Source of the DNA: Halovivax cerinus
Lineage (GTDB): Archaea; Halobacteriota; Halobacteria; Halobacteriales; Natrialbaceae
Length of the DNA stretch: 64,000 bases
Assembly: GCF_024498195.1 (NCBI RefSeq)
Contig: NZ_CP101824.1
Coordinates: 2,604,001-2,668,000 of the forward strand
Direction: 5' to 3'
Shown here: positions 1 to 8,244 of the stretch, one piece after another
Position numbering within the stretch: the first letter of the stretch is position 1
How the letters are laid out: every line of letters starts with the position of its first letter
The notes under the pieces: model-generated
The model's database searches: none
Seen by the model: only the letters and a program-made list of their open reading frames with translations
What the model was told of the DNA's origin: nothing
Made by a program: the position numbers and the translations under genes

Positions 1-128
1 TCTCGCTGCCCGGTCTCCGTCGCGTCGGTCGAACTACGCCAGCGGATGCTTCACGTATCGCTGGTGTCACACCAACTGAACGCTCCGAAAAAGTTATCCG
101 ACTATCCTGCCACGATATACCAGTCACA
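1..128. other. Intergenic / upstream region of the vWA gene
   Basis: No open frame here has convincing haloarchaeal codon use, and no gene end can be recognised because the window starts here. The last 50 bases are AT-richer (an aaaaagttatc stretch near 89-99 and gatatacc near 114) and probably hold the promoter of the operon that starts at 129. Confidence 0.4.
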
Positions 129-1334
129 ATGACGACGAGTATTTCGACGAAGGTCAACCGACCGTACCTCCCCGAGGACGGCGGTGGCATAACGTGTGAG
201 TTGCTCATCGAACCGGACGCCCGGGACGAGGCGACACAGCGTCACATCGCACTCTGCGTCGACAGCAGCGGGTCGATGGCCTACAGCAAGATGGACCAGG
301 TTCAGGACGCGACGAAACTCGTCTTCGGCCTGCTCAACGACGACGACTACCTGAGCATCATCACGTTCGACAACGAGGTCGACGTCGTGATGAACGCCAC
401 GCGCTGGGGTGATATCGAGCGCGAGGAGGCCGAGGATCTCCTCGAGAACATCGAGACCGGCGGCGGGACCGACATCTACGCCGGGCTCGAGGAGGCGCGG
501 AAGTCGCTGATCGAACTCGACGAGGGCGAAGACATCTCGAAACGCATCCTGTTGCTTTCGGACGGTCGTGACCTTCGGGCGAAGCCCCCGGATTTCGAAC
601 CGCTCGCGAAGGCGATCGCCGACGCCGGCATCTCGGTCTACTCCGCCGGGATCGGGACGAACTACGGCAAGGAGGTCATTCGAACGGTCGGCGAACACTC
701 ACAGGGTCGCTGGGCACACGTCGAGAAACCGACGGACATCAGATCGTTCTTCGGCGACGTGGTCCAGGAGGCCTCGACGGTGCTCGCGAACAACCCGGAG
801 TTGATCCTCGATCCGATCGACGGTTGCGAGGTCGGGATGGCGTTCCGCCGACTCCCCCAGGTGCAGAAGGTCGACGTCGAGACGGCCGACGACGGGAGCG
901 TCGTGATCGGTCTTCCGGACCTTCAGGACCGGGAGCGACAGGAGGTCGTCCTCAAGATGGACGTGCCGCCGGGGACCGTCGGCGACGAACGGGTCGTCGC
1001 GTCCGTCGAACTCGACTCGGAGACCGTCGACGCCTCGACGGACCTCGCCGTGACCTACTCGGACGACGCCCAGGAACTCTCCCAGCACGAGACCGAAGTT
1101 ACGCTCGCGTACCACGATACCGACCTTCGCACGCGCATCGCCCACGCGGATTCCTCCGACGATCTCGAGGAAGTCAAAGCCAAGATCGACGAGACGGAGG
1201 TCATCACGGGCGAGACGGAGATCGCCGACGTCCTGCGCGAGAACGTCACTCGCATCGAGCAGGGTGACGAGAGCGAAGCTCGTAAGGTCCAGGAGAACAC
1301 CACCGTCGTCTTCGACGACAGTCAGTACAATTGA
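129..1334 (+). CDS. von Willebrand factor A domain protein
   Basis: 401-aa acidic protein with no signal peptide or membrane segment, so probably cytoplasmic. A vWA domain fills the N-terminal half. The metal-binding MIDAS residues are visible as D45-S-S-G-S49 (DxSxS), followed by a GGGTD threonine loop near residue 115 and an LLLSDG aspartate loop near 143. The C-terminal half is a beta-rich region without a family I recognise. It is the first gene of a block with two Ser/Thr kinases and a PP2C phosphatase, all carrying FHA domains. That arrangement resembles bacterial TerY-P triads and other vWA-kinase-phosphatase modules, so it may be a substrate or scaffold controlled by phosphorylation (inference). 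The gap to the next gene is 42 bases. Confidence 0.85.
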   Translation: MTTSISTKVNRPYLPEDGGGITCELLIEPDARDEATQRHIALCVDSSGSMAYSKMDQVQDATKLVFGLLNDDDYLSIITFDNEVDVVMNATRWGDIEREEAEDLLENIETGGGTDIYAGLEEARKSLIELDEGEDISKRILLLSDGRDLRAKPPDFEPLAKAIADAGISVYSAGIGTNYGKEVIRTVGEHSQGRWAHVEKPTDIRSFFGDVVQEASTVLANNPELILDPIDGCEVGMAFRRLPQVQKVDVETADDGSVVIGLPDLQDRERQEVVLKMDVPPGTVGDERVVASVELDSETVDASTDLAVTYSDDAQELSQHETEVTLAYHDTDLRTRIAHADSSDDLEEVKAKIDETEVITGETEIADVLRENVTRIEQGDESEARKVQENTTVVFDDSQYN

Positions 1335-1376
1335 TCCGACTCGCCGGATCACGCGTCCACAAACAATTCCGACATC

Positions 1377-2630
1377 ATGTCTGATCCATCCGCTGGAGAC
1401 GTACTCGCCGGCCGGTACGAACTCGAATCGGAAATCGGCCGCGGCGGCTTCGGAGTCGTCTGGCGCGCCCGCGATACGTCGACCGATTCCCCGGTCGCGC
1501 TCAAGTATCCGAACTACGAGGGAAGCGCCCCTGCGGAGATGGTTGATAAGTACTTCGACCGCGAGCGGGAGGTCCTCTCCGATATCCGGGCGGCCGGCGG
1601 CCACCCCCACATCATGGCGTACCACGGTCTCGAGGACGGATTCGGCACGTCCGTCCTCGTCGTCGAACTGATCGAGGGTGACGAACTCGGAGCGGTCGTC
1701 AGGAACGACGATCCGATCACGGATCCCGACGAGGTTCGCGAGATCGGAATCGGAGTCTGCGACGCCCTCTCGTTCCTGCACGACCACGACATCATCTACC
1801 GCGACCTCAAACCCGACAACATCATGCTCGACGGCTCGTACGAGCCGAAGCTCATCGACTTCACGACGGCGAAGGGGTTCGTCGACGAGGTCGGTGGTGC
1901 CGAGTTCACGAGCGGGACCCACTCCCACCCGGGGGCGAGCTCCGAGGGGGATTCGACGGTTCCCGGGGAGTTCAAACCACCCGAACTGAATCGTGGTTCG
2001 GACCAGCGCCAGGGCCCCTGGAGCGACGTCTACTCGATCGGCAAGATCCTCTGCTTTCTCCAGGTGGGGTGGGTCCCCGACGACGACGGCGTGGCGCCGA
2101 TCGACTTCGGTGTCGAAAGCGCGGACTACCTGGACGAGATCGTCCGGACGGCGACCCAGCACGACCAGACGGACCGGTATCCGAACGCGTCGGTTCTGAA
2201 ACGAGCGCTGGAGACGCGCGACTCGACGATGCCGGCCCAGGCGTCGCTCACGTGGCTGGGGCGGGACACGCGCTGGCGGATCAGTCCCGGTGATACGATC
2301 GGCCGAAAGACGCGGGACGGCCCGCGTCCGTCTATCATGTTCGACGACGACACACACCGGGCGCTCTCGGCCGTCCACTGCCGGTTCGATACCGACGCAG
2401 ACGGGAACTGGACAGTGATCGACACGAGCCTCAACGGCACGTACATCAGCAAGCACGACGAGCGATCCTGGGATCGCCTCCTCTCCGAGACCGGTCAGCA
2501 ACGCCAGCGGGAGAAGGGCGAATCGGTGCCGTCAGACCTGGCGGCAGAACGGACGCTGTCTGACGGTGACGTCGTCGCCCTCGTCAGTCCGAGCTATCCC
2601 GAACGATTCTACGTCCAATTCAACACCTAA
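1377..2630 (+). CDS. Ser/Thr protein kinase with C-terminal FHA domain
   Basis: 417 aa, eukaryote-type (Hanks) kinase. The glycine loop GRGGFGVV lies at residues 21-28, the ATP-anchoring lysine is in ALK at 43, the catalytic loop is YRDLKPDN at 141-148 (D143), and the magnesium aspartate is D161 in a DFT variant of DFG. A likely activation segment rich in Ser/Thr/Gly follows, and PPEL is present near 200. From about residue 285 to 410 there is an FHA domain (TIGR, then S-x-x-H, then LNGTYIS), a phosphothreonine-binding fold. There is no transmembrane segment, so it is a cytosolic kinase, unlike many bacterial PknB types. It probably phosphorylates partners in this operon, with the PP2C gene downstream as its opposing enzyme. 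Confidence 0.92.
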   Translation: MSDPSAGDVLAGRYELESEIGRGGFGVVWRARDTSTDSPVALKYPNYEGSAPAEMVDKYFDREREVLSDIRAAGGHPHIMAYHGLEDGFGTSVLVVELIEGDELGAVVRNDDPITDPDEVREIGIGVCDALSFLHDHDIIYRDLKPDNIMLDGSYEPKLIDFTTAKGFVDEVGGAEFTSGTHSHPGASSEGDSTVPGEFKPPELNRGSDQRQGPWSDVYSIGKILCFLQVGWVPDDDGVAPIDFGVESADYLDEIVRTATQHDQTDRYPNASVLKRALETRDSTMPAQASLTWLGRDTRWRISPGDTIGRKTRDGPRPSIMFDDDTHRALSAVHCRFDTDADGNWTVIDTSLNGTYISKHDERSWDRLLSETGQQRQREKGESVPSDLAAERTLSDGDVVALVSPSYPERFYVQFNT

Positions 2631-2638
2631 CGGAGATC

Positions 2639-4306
2639 ATGGAACACGCGAGCACGGTAGACATCGGTAGACGAAAGCGGAACGCGAACGGTATCAACGA
2701 AGACAGCGTCGCGACGGCCGTCTTCGAGAATCACCACCGTGGAACGGGTCGATCGGTCGGGGTGTTCGTGCTCGGTGACGGCGTCGGCGGCGAGGCCAGC
2801 GGTGACGTCGCCTCGTTCTTGACGACGACCATCGTCAGAGCCCACCTGTCGAACGCAGTACTCGGCGACGGAACCGACCACCCCGACCGGTTCGACATCG
2901 GCGCGTACGACGACACACCCCCGACGGTCGAGGAGTCATCGGCGCTCTCCGAAGAGGGCGTCCGTCGTGCCATCCAGACGGGGATCGACGAGGCACACTC
3001 GCACGTACAGGAGTACGCCAGAGACGTCGGTGAACGGCCGGCGACGACCGTCGTGGCCGCCGTCTACGCGGACGGCCAACTCCACTACGGGTGGGCCGGC
3101 GACAGTCGACTGTACGTCGTCAACCGGGAACACGGCACGATCGAACAGCTGACGCGGGACCACGCGGTCACGAACGACCTCATGGCCCAGGGAGAGATCG
3201 AAGACGAAGAACACGCCCGGGTTCACGAGGACGCGACCGCTATCACGAACGCGGTCGGCGGTTCGGGTCACGGTAAGCCGACCGTCGACGTCCAGTTCGG
3301 CTCCGCGCCCGTCTATCGCGAGGACGTCCTCCTGCTCACCAGCGACGGGCTGATCGACGCCTATCCGAACGTCGCACCGCTGCGGGCCGCCTACGAAGCC
3401 GCGGACGACACCGAACCCGTCCGGGCCGATATCCGGGAGACGCTCGTGACCGACGACGAGATTCGCGACTTCGTCCTCCAGGCTGACGACCTAGGTGCAG
3501 CCGTCGAGGCACTCGTCGACTTCGCCAACGAGCGTGGTGGCAAGGACAACCTCTCGATCGCGCTCGCGACGGATCCGGATGCGGCCGCGACACCGGCCGA
3601 CCTGTCGCCACGCGGCCAGGGCGAGTCGCCCGAACTCGTCGATCGGGAGACCCAGATCGAATCACCGCCAGATCCGGACGGAGAAGACGCCTCGAGCACG
3701 ACGGGTGCGGGCGCCGGCACAACCGAGAATCTCGACACAGTGACAGAAGCCGCCGATTCCAACACGGAATCAGAGCGCGTACCGGCCGAGAACGTCGTCC
3801 GCCTCTGTGAGGGCGATCCGCCGACCGTCGCGGTCGCCGTGATCGGCGAGGACCGCGTCTTCGAGGTCGGTGACGGGGTGACGATCGGGCGTGTCACGGA
3901 CTCGGCCGACGACCGCCCCGATATCGGTCTCGACGTCGGCGGCGACGGGATCGTCGAACCGTTACACACGACGATCCGGTACGACGAGGCCGCAGACGAG
4001 TGGCGCGTCTACGATTCGAGTTCGTCGGGCACGTACGTCGAGACAGACCCTGGCGAGTGGCTGTTGCTCCTCTCCGAGGAGGGGGTCGAACTCCACCGCG
4101 AGCTCGGATTCGATCCGGGAGCCGCAACCGAGGAGTCCATCACCGACTCGACGGTGTTAGCCGACGGGACCGCCTTCACCCTGCAAGATCCCCGCGACGA
4201 CGAGACGGTGACGTTCCAGTTCTTCCGGAACGTTTCGGACGCACAAGATCCCGATAACCGAACGGAGGAGACGGGTGAATCGACGTTCGAGCGCTTTCTC
4301 GTGTGA
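2639..4306 (+). CDS. PP2C-type protein phosphatase fused to FHA domain
   Basis: 555 aa. The N-terminal 300 residues form a PPM/PP2C phosphatase: an N-E-D-S metal motif near residue 20, LGDGVGG near 44-50, WAGDSRLY near 152, SDGLID near 237 and GGKDNLS near 300, the conserved Mn/Mg-binding aspartates of the family. A Ser/Glu-rich low-complexity linker (about 320-380) leads to an FHA domain (about 390-520, with TIGR, PLHTTI and SSGTYVE). It begins 8 bases after the kinase gene stop, so the two are almost certainly co-transcribed. Expected role: dephosphorylation of kinase targets, with FHA recruiting phosphothreonine substrates. The fusion of phosphatase and FHA in one chain is less common than separate proteins. 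Confidence 0.92.
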   Translation: MEHASTVDIGRRKRNANGINEDSVATAVFENHHRGTGRSVGVFVLGDGVGGEASGDVASFLTTTIVRAHLSNAVLGDGTDHPDRFDIGAYDDTPPTVEESSALSEEGVRRAIQTGIDEAHSHVQEYARDVGERPATTVVAAVYADGQLHYGWAGDSRLYVVNREHGTIEQLTRDHAVTNDLMAQGEIEDEEHARVHEDATAITNAVGGSGHGKPTVDVQFGSAPVYREDVLLLTSDGLIDAYPNVAPLRAAYEAADDTEPVRADIRETLVTDDEIRDFVLQADDLGAAVEALVDFANERGGKDNLSIALATDPDAAATPADLSPRGQGESPELVDRETQIESPPDPDGEDASSTTGAGAGTTENLDTVTEAADSNTESERVPAENVVRLCEGDPPTVAVAVIGEDRVFEVGDGVTIGRVTDSADDRPDIGLDVGGDGIVEPLHTTIRYDEAADEWRVYDSSSSGTYVETDPGEWLLLLSEEGVELHRELGFDPGAATEESITDSTVLADGTAFTLQDPRDDETVTFQFFRNVSDAQDPDNRTEETGESTFERFLV

Positions 4307-4369
4307 CCGTCCCCGTGGATTGTTCCCGTGGCCGGGTCGGCTCACACCTCCCGCCGGACGTGGGTGGCG

Positions 4370-5581
4370 ATGAGTGACGACGGAGCGCCGGATCGCATCG
4401 TCGGCGATCGCTACCGACTCGAGGACCGACTGGCGGCTGGTGGACTGTCGACGGTCTGGCGCGGAACGGATCTAGAGCGCGAGTGGCCGGTGGCGATCAA
4501 GGTCGAGCGGGACGGGACGAACGAGCCCGCTCAGGTCACACGACACTTCGAGCGGGAGTGTCACTGGATTAGTCACTTCGCGGACGCACCGACGCCAGCG
4601 TCGCTCGTTCAGTTCGTCGATGCATCGATAGACGGTGCGGACCGATACGTCGTCTCTGAGTTGATTCGCGGCGGCGCACTCGCCGATCGGATCGTCGAGG
4701 GTGCGACGCCGGGCGTAGACACCGTCGCGTCCCTGGGCCGACCGATCTGTCGAGCCCTGGCGTTCTTACACGACAACGGTGTCGCACATCTCGATCTGAA
4801 GCCCGCGAACGTGCTGTGTCGTCGACGCGGCCCACCCGCCGTTATCGACCTCAACTCGGCGGTGAGGGTCGGCGATGGCTCGTCGCCGCTCTTCCATCAC
4901 GATCCGTACAAACCGCCGGAACTGTCGCCGACGGACGCACAGGACGAGCCGGCTGGCCCACACTCGGACGTGTACTCACTCGGCGTCCTCCTGTACGTTC
5001 TGCTGGCCGGTTCTGTTTCGGGCTGTGACGGCACGAAGCTGGCCGACTGGGCGCCGATCGATCCGTGGTCACGCGGGATCGAGTGTGCGGCCGACCTCGC
5101 GACGGTCGTCAGGCGGGCGACGGAACCCCTCCCATCGGACCGGTACGAAGACGCGAGGGTCCTCCTCGACGCTCTGGAATCCGTGCTCGACGGTTCCGCC
5201 CGGATGGCGACGCTCACGGCCGAGTCGACCGGAGTGAGAATCGGCGTCCGTCCGGGCGAGTGCGTGGGACGATTCGACCCCGCCGGTGAGATACCGGCGA
5301 TCGTCCTTCCGGACGAGGACGGATACCTCTCACCCACGCACGCCCGAATCGACCGGACTCACGAGGGGTGGATCCTCGTCGATCGGAGCCTCAACGGAAC
5401 CTACGTGGAGCGTGACGGTGAGTGGCGCTACGTGTGTTCTCGCGACGGTCTCGAACGGCGACGATCGGCTGGCGAGGCCGTACCGGACACTCGGCCGGCA
5501 GACCGCGTTCGACTCACCGACGGTAGTCGTATCGCGCCGGTGCGTCCCGACTCCGGTCCGGTCCTCAGGTTCGAGTGCTGA
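4370..5581 (+). CDS. Second Ser/Thr protein kinase-FHA protein, degenerate DFG
   Basis: 403 aa from the ATG at 4370; an in-frame GTG 42 bases upstream is less likely because the intervening residues do not look like coding sequence. Kinase signatures: AAGGLSTV glycine loop near residues 22-29, AIK lysine near 44, HLDLKPAN catalytic loop (HLD in place of HRD) and IDLN where the DFG motif should be. The FHA domain occupies roughly residues 300-395 (ECVGRF, SPTHARI, LNGTYVE). It is paralogous in layout to the first kinase but more diverged. The metal aspartate is kept, so activity is possible, but the weak DFG leaves a pseudokinase or regulatory role open. Confidence 0.88.
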   Translation: MSDDGAPDRIVGDRYRLEDRLAAGGLSTVWRGTDLEREWPVAIKVERDGTNEPAQVTRHFERECHWISHFADAPTPASLVQFVDASIDGADRYVVSELIRGGALADRIVEGATPGVDTVASLGRPICRALAFLHDNGVAHLDLKPANVLCRRRGPPAVIDLNSAVRVGDGSSPLFHHDPYKPPELSPTDAQDEPAGPHSDVYSLGVLLYVLLAGSVSGCDGTKLADWAPIDPWSRGIECAADLATVVRRATEPLPSDRYEDARVLLDALESVLDGSARMATLTAESTGVRIGVRPGECVGRFDPAGEIPAIVLPDEDGYLSPTHARIDRTHEGWILVDRSLNGTYVERDGEWRYVCSRDGLERRRSAGEAVPDTRPADRVRLTDGSRIAPVRPDSGPVLRFEC

Positions 5582-5642
5582 CCGGTTCGTTCGGTGGCGG
5601 ACGGTCACAACGGCTAAGTGTCCCTCTGTGGACAGACGACGT

Positions 5643-5966
5643 ATGGGTGAGAAGAAGTACACTCTGCTGGAGTTGCACCTGGACGGAGACACGCAGATTG
5701 GCCCGGGTACGGTCTCCGAACTGCTGACTGGTGGCGATGCGGATACCGACGGGATCGGACCGTCGCCGTCCGCTTCGTCGTCGGACGCCGACGCTGCCGG
5801 TGTCGGGACGTCGCCGGCCGAGGACGAGGAGGGCGAGTCGGGCCGTCGGCTGTTTCCGCTGGTCGCCGGAACGATCGCCATGATCGCCATCGCAGTCGCC
5901 GTCCGGCGCTATCGCCGCGACGACGGGGCGGAATCACTCGACGAACGCGACGTCGTCGTCAACTGA
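5643..5966 (+). CDS. Small membrane-anchored protein of the kinase island
   Basis: 107 aa from ATG 5643. A short charged N-terminal part (about 30 residues) is followed by an Asp/Ser/Pro/Gly-rich linker and a single hydrophobic segment near residues 72-90 (LFPLVAGTIAMIAIAV), then a basic-acidic tail. A reading frame extends further upstream but overlaps the kinase gene in another frame, and that part lacks coding character. No family is recognised. Its position 61 bases after the second kinase suggests it belongs to the same module, perhaps as a membrane partner or substrate. Confidence 0.6.
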   Translation: MGEKKYTLLELHLDGDTQIGPGTVSELLTGGDADTDGIGPSPSASSSDADAAGVGTSPAEDEEGESGRRLFPLVAGTIAMIAIAVAVRRYRRDDGAESLDERDVVVN

Positions 5967-6022
5967 TCGGTGTCGCCGTCCGGAGCCGAACCCTTTTGCC
6001 CGGTACCTTCGTACGGAGGGAT

Positions 6023-6979
6023 GTGAACCTGTATCGCAGCGCGCGTGCCGTCGCGTCCGCGTCCGGCGAACGCGCGATCGACTGGGCCGCGGTGGCGAAC
6101 GCGGCGAAGTCGTTGACGCCGCCGGGATCGCTCGATCTCGACGAGATCGACGAGGCGGGGTACAGAGACGACGTCGATGAGGCGCGGCGGTCGATCGAAC
6201 GGGTCGGCGCGGTCGACGTCTCGCTTCCCGACGCGATCGAAGTGCAGAACCGCCACCACTGGATCGACGCCAACGTCGAAACCTTCCAACGAGTGATGGC
6301 GCCGATCGAGCGGTCGATCGGACCGTTCCCTGGCGTCGCCCGGACGATCAACACCGGGACCATGTCCGTCCTGCTCGGCGTTCTCGGTCGGAACGTCCTG
6401 GGCCAGTACGACCCGCTCTTGCTCGCCGACTCTCCGGACCACGCGTTGTACTTCGTTCACCCGAACATCGTCCGCGTCGCGTCCGAACTCTCCGTCGACC
6501 GGGATCGATTTCGTCGCTGGATCGCGTTTCACGAGGTCACCCACGCCGCGGAGTTCGCGACCGCGCCGTGGCTCACGACACATCTCGAACGGGAGGTCGA
6601 ACGGAGCGTCGAGACGCTCTCTGCGGGTTCGTTCGACGCACAGTCGTTCGAAACCCTGGACGTCACGATGACCGTCGTCGAGGGCTACGCGGAACTCCTG
6701 ATGGATCACGCGTTCGACGACGAGTACGTCGACCTGCGCAGGAAACTCGACGATCGTCGTCGATCCGGTTCGCCGATCCAGCGACTCGTTCGCCGACTGC
6801 TCGGTCTCGGACTGAAACGTCGCCAGTACGAACGAGGGAAACGCTTCTTCGAAGCGGTCGCGACCGAGCGAGACCTCGCGTTCGCCAATCGGGTCTGGGA
6901 CGATCCGTCTGCACTCCCCACCTCGGCGGAACTCGACTCGCCACACCAGTGGGTCGACCGGGTATCGGGGGAGCACTGA
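6023..6979 (+). CDS. Zinicin-type metallopeptidase family protein (F420-associated family)
   Basis: 318 aa from GTG 6023, chosen because a GGAGGG run lies just upstream; a TTG 27 bases earlier is also in frame. The zinc-binding motif HEVTHAAEF lies near residue 172, with a downstream glutamate-rich helix (VVEGYAELLMDH) typical of the DUF2342 / coenzyme-F420-associated zincin family. Members are predicted cytosolic metallopeptidases with unproven substrates. C-terminal part: ERGKRFFEAV, then NRVWDDP, as in family members. It stands alone between the kinase island and a repeat region. Confidence 0.8.
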   Translation: MNLYRSARAVASASGERAIDWAAVANAAKSLTPPGSLDLDEIDEAGYRDDVDEARRSIERVGAVDVSLPDAIEVQNRHHWIDANVETFQRVMAPIERSIGPFPGVARTINTGTMSVLLGVLGRNVLGQYDPLLLADSPDHALYFVHPNIVRVASELSVDRDRFRRWIAFHEVTHAAEFATAPWLTTHLEREVERSVETLSAGSFDAQSFETLDVTMTVVEGYAELLMDHAFDDEYVDLRRKLDDRRRSGSPIQRLVRRLLGLGLKRRQYERGKRFFEAVATERDLAFANRVWDDPSALPTSAELDSPHQWVDRVSGEH

Positions 6980-7100
6980 CACATCAACGCGCGTCACAGA
7001 CCCGTCTCGTCGTTCGATCGCTCCCTGCGTGATCGGCTCCGTGTCAGTGGATCACTCGCTACGCAGCGACACGTTTCGTCTCGGTGAGTCGCCGGTGGCC

Positions 7101-7235
7101 CTCGACACCGGATTGCCTCCTGGTACCGACCCACGTATCGACCTCCTCGAAACCGGATTGCCTCCTGGTACCGACCCACGTATCGACCTCCTCGACACCG
7201 GATTGCCTCCTGGTACCGACCCACACACTGACCTA
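7101..7235. repeat. Three tandem copies of a 45-bp repeat
   Basis: Copies start at 7101, 7146 and 7191 and share a core including ccggattgcctcctggtacc. Copies 1 and 2 differ by one base (cgacacc/cgaaacc); copy 3 matches over its first 31 bases and then diverges (cccacacac). The period is exactly 15 codons and the array is open in more than one frame (for instance + strand 7029-7244), but the surrounding sequence has no other sign of coding. There is no spacer between units, so it is not a CRISPR. Confidence 0.9.
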
Positions 7236-7314
7236 AACGATTAGGCCATACTACTACGTAGGTATGAACGCTACCCGTATATGGCACCAGTAGTGGGGTG
7301 CCTGCCTCTGACAT

Positions 7315-7336
7315 GGCGGGATGATTCCCGCCGTTT
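7315..7336. terminator. Perfect 7-bp hairpin followed by T run
   Basis: Arms GGCGGGA (7315-7321) and TCCCGCC (7326-7332) with a TGAT loop, then gtttt. It could be an intrinsic terminator on the + strand or a subterminal hairpin of a lost element; nothing nearby decides between these. Confidence 0.4.
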
Positions 7337-7590
7337 TCACGACCCCATCTGCCGTCGCATCGACCACGTCACACTGGGTAGATGAACGATTAATCGACTG
7401 GACGGCTGTGGGCCGCACTGGAAACGGGTGATGGGCCAGTACGTCGACCTGACCCAGCGCCCGTACGAGCGCCCGTAAGAGCGACGTGCGGAGCGCGTCT
7501 CGACCGGGAGGGTGCCGTTCACAGTCGGTACGAGGCGGATACCCTGACCCGGTGGTGGGGGAGGAAGCCGGGTCGATATCTCGAACCACG

Positions 7591-8142
7591 TCACATGAAG
7601 CCCCGGTCGACGTCGTGGGTCTCGATGAGGTCGTCGAGCTCGGCGTCGAGAAGGGAATCTGCATCCTCGAAGCGCGCTGAGAGTTCGTCGAGTTCGTCGG
7701 GTCGGTCGTACCCGTCGTAGGTCATCGGACCGAACGCCGGACTCTCCAGGGCCTCCATCACGTCGTCGAAGAAGTCCGCTGGCGTCGTCGGTGCGTCGGC
7801 GTGCGTTTCGACGACCGTCTGGAGTCGGTCCGTCACCGTCTCGGCGTGGTCGTCGTCTTCGGGTGGTTGTTGCACGGCGAACCGACCAGTCGCCTCCCCG
7901 GCCGGGAGGAACTGTCCGATCTCGTCGTCGAACGAGCGGGCGACTTCCGCCCCGTAGCCGTGCACCTCGTACGGATTCTTCGCGTACGTCTTGAGGAGGT
8001 AGACGCCTGCGGACGGATGTGCGAGGTAGAGGTCCTCACCGACGCCGGCGGCCCGGTCGCCGGCGATGGCTCGCCACGCCCCGGGGTCGGTCGATTCGTC
8101 GCTGACGTCGTCGAGCAGATCGTTCCACTCTCGAATCCGCAT
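7591..8142 (-). CDS. Conserved haloarchaeal protein, function unknown
   Basis: 183 aa, strongly acidic, soluble. It looks like an intact gene by codon use. The N-terminal half has aromatic-rich segments (LYLAHPSAGVYLLKTYAKNP), the middle part an AVQQPPEDDD loop, and the C-terminal half is helical and Asp/Glu/Leu-rich. No catalytic motif is seen. It is convergent with nothing and lies downstream of, and on the same strand as, the MoxR ATPase gene, 102 bases away. Confidence 0.7.
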   Translation of the reverse strand: MRIREWNDLLDDVSDESTDPGAWRAIAGDRAAGVGEDLYLAHPSAGVYLLKTYAKNPYEVHGYGAEVARSFDDEIGQFLPAGEATGRFAVQQPPEDDDHAETVTDRLQTVVETHADAPTTPADFFDDVMEALESPAFGPMTYDGYDRPDELDELSARFEDADSLLDAELDDLIETHDVDRGFM

Positions 8143-8244
8143 ACACCGTGGTTTCGATGGAACGGAAATGAGCGTATCGGCTCGCGGCGATCGCGGGGAA
8201 TCGGCGACGTCTTCCGGACCGCTCTATTCAGGGCCGAGTGCGGG

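Larger units (their letters stand above)
6980..7590. other. 611-bp gene-poor gap with repeats and hairpins
   Basis: No frame here looks like a real gene. It holds a 45-bp unit repeated three times (7101-7235), an imperfect palindrome around 7250-7265 (catac...gtatg) and a perfect 7-bp hairpin followed by gtttt at 7315-7332. Some of these could be remnants of a small mobile element; no transposase is present. Confidence 0.6.

Noticed and set aside
699-2501. Long minus-strand frame opposite the vWA and kinase genes
   Set aside because: Antisense shadow; the + strand proteins have clear domains.
7101-7235. Possible CRISPR array
   Set aside because: Only three units, no spacers between them and no cas genes.
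7254-7664. Minus-strand frame as a gene or transposase remnant
   Set aside because: Low-quality codon use, overlaps the intact gene at 7591-8142 and has no recognisable domain.
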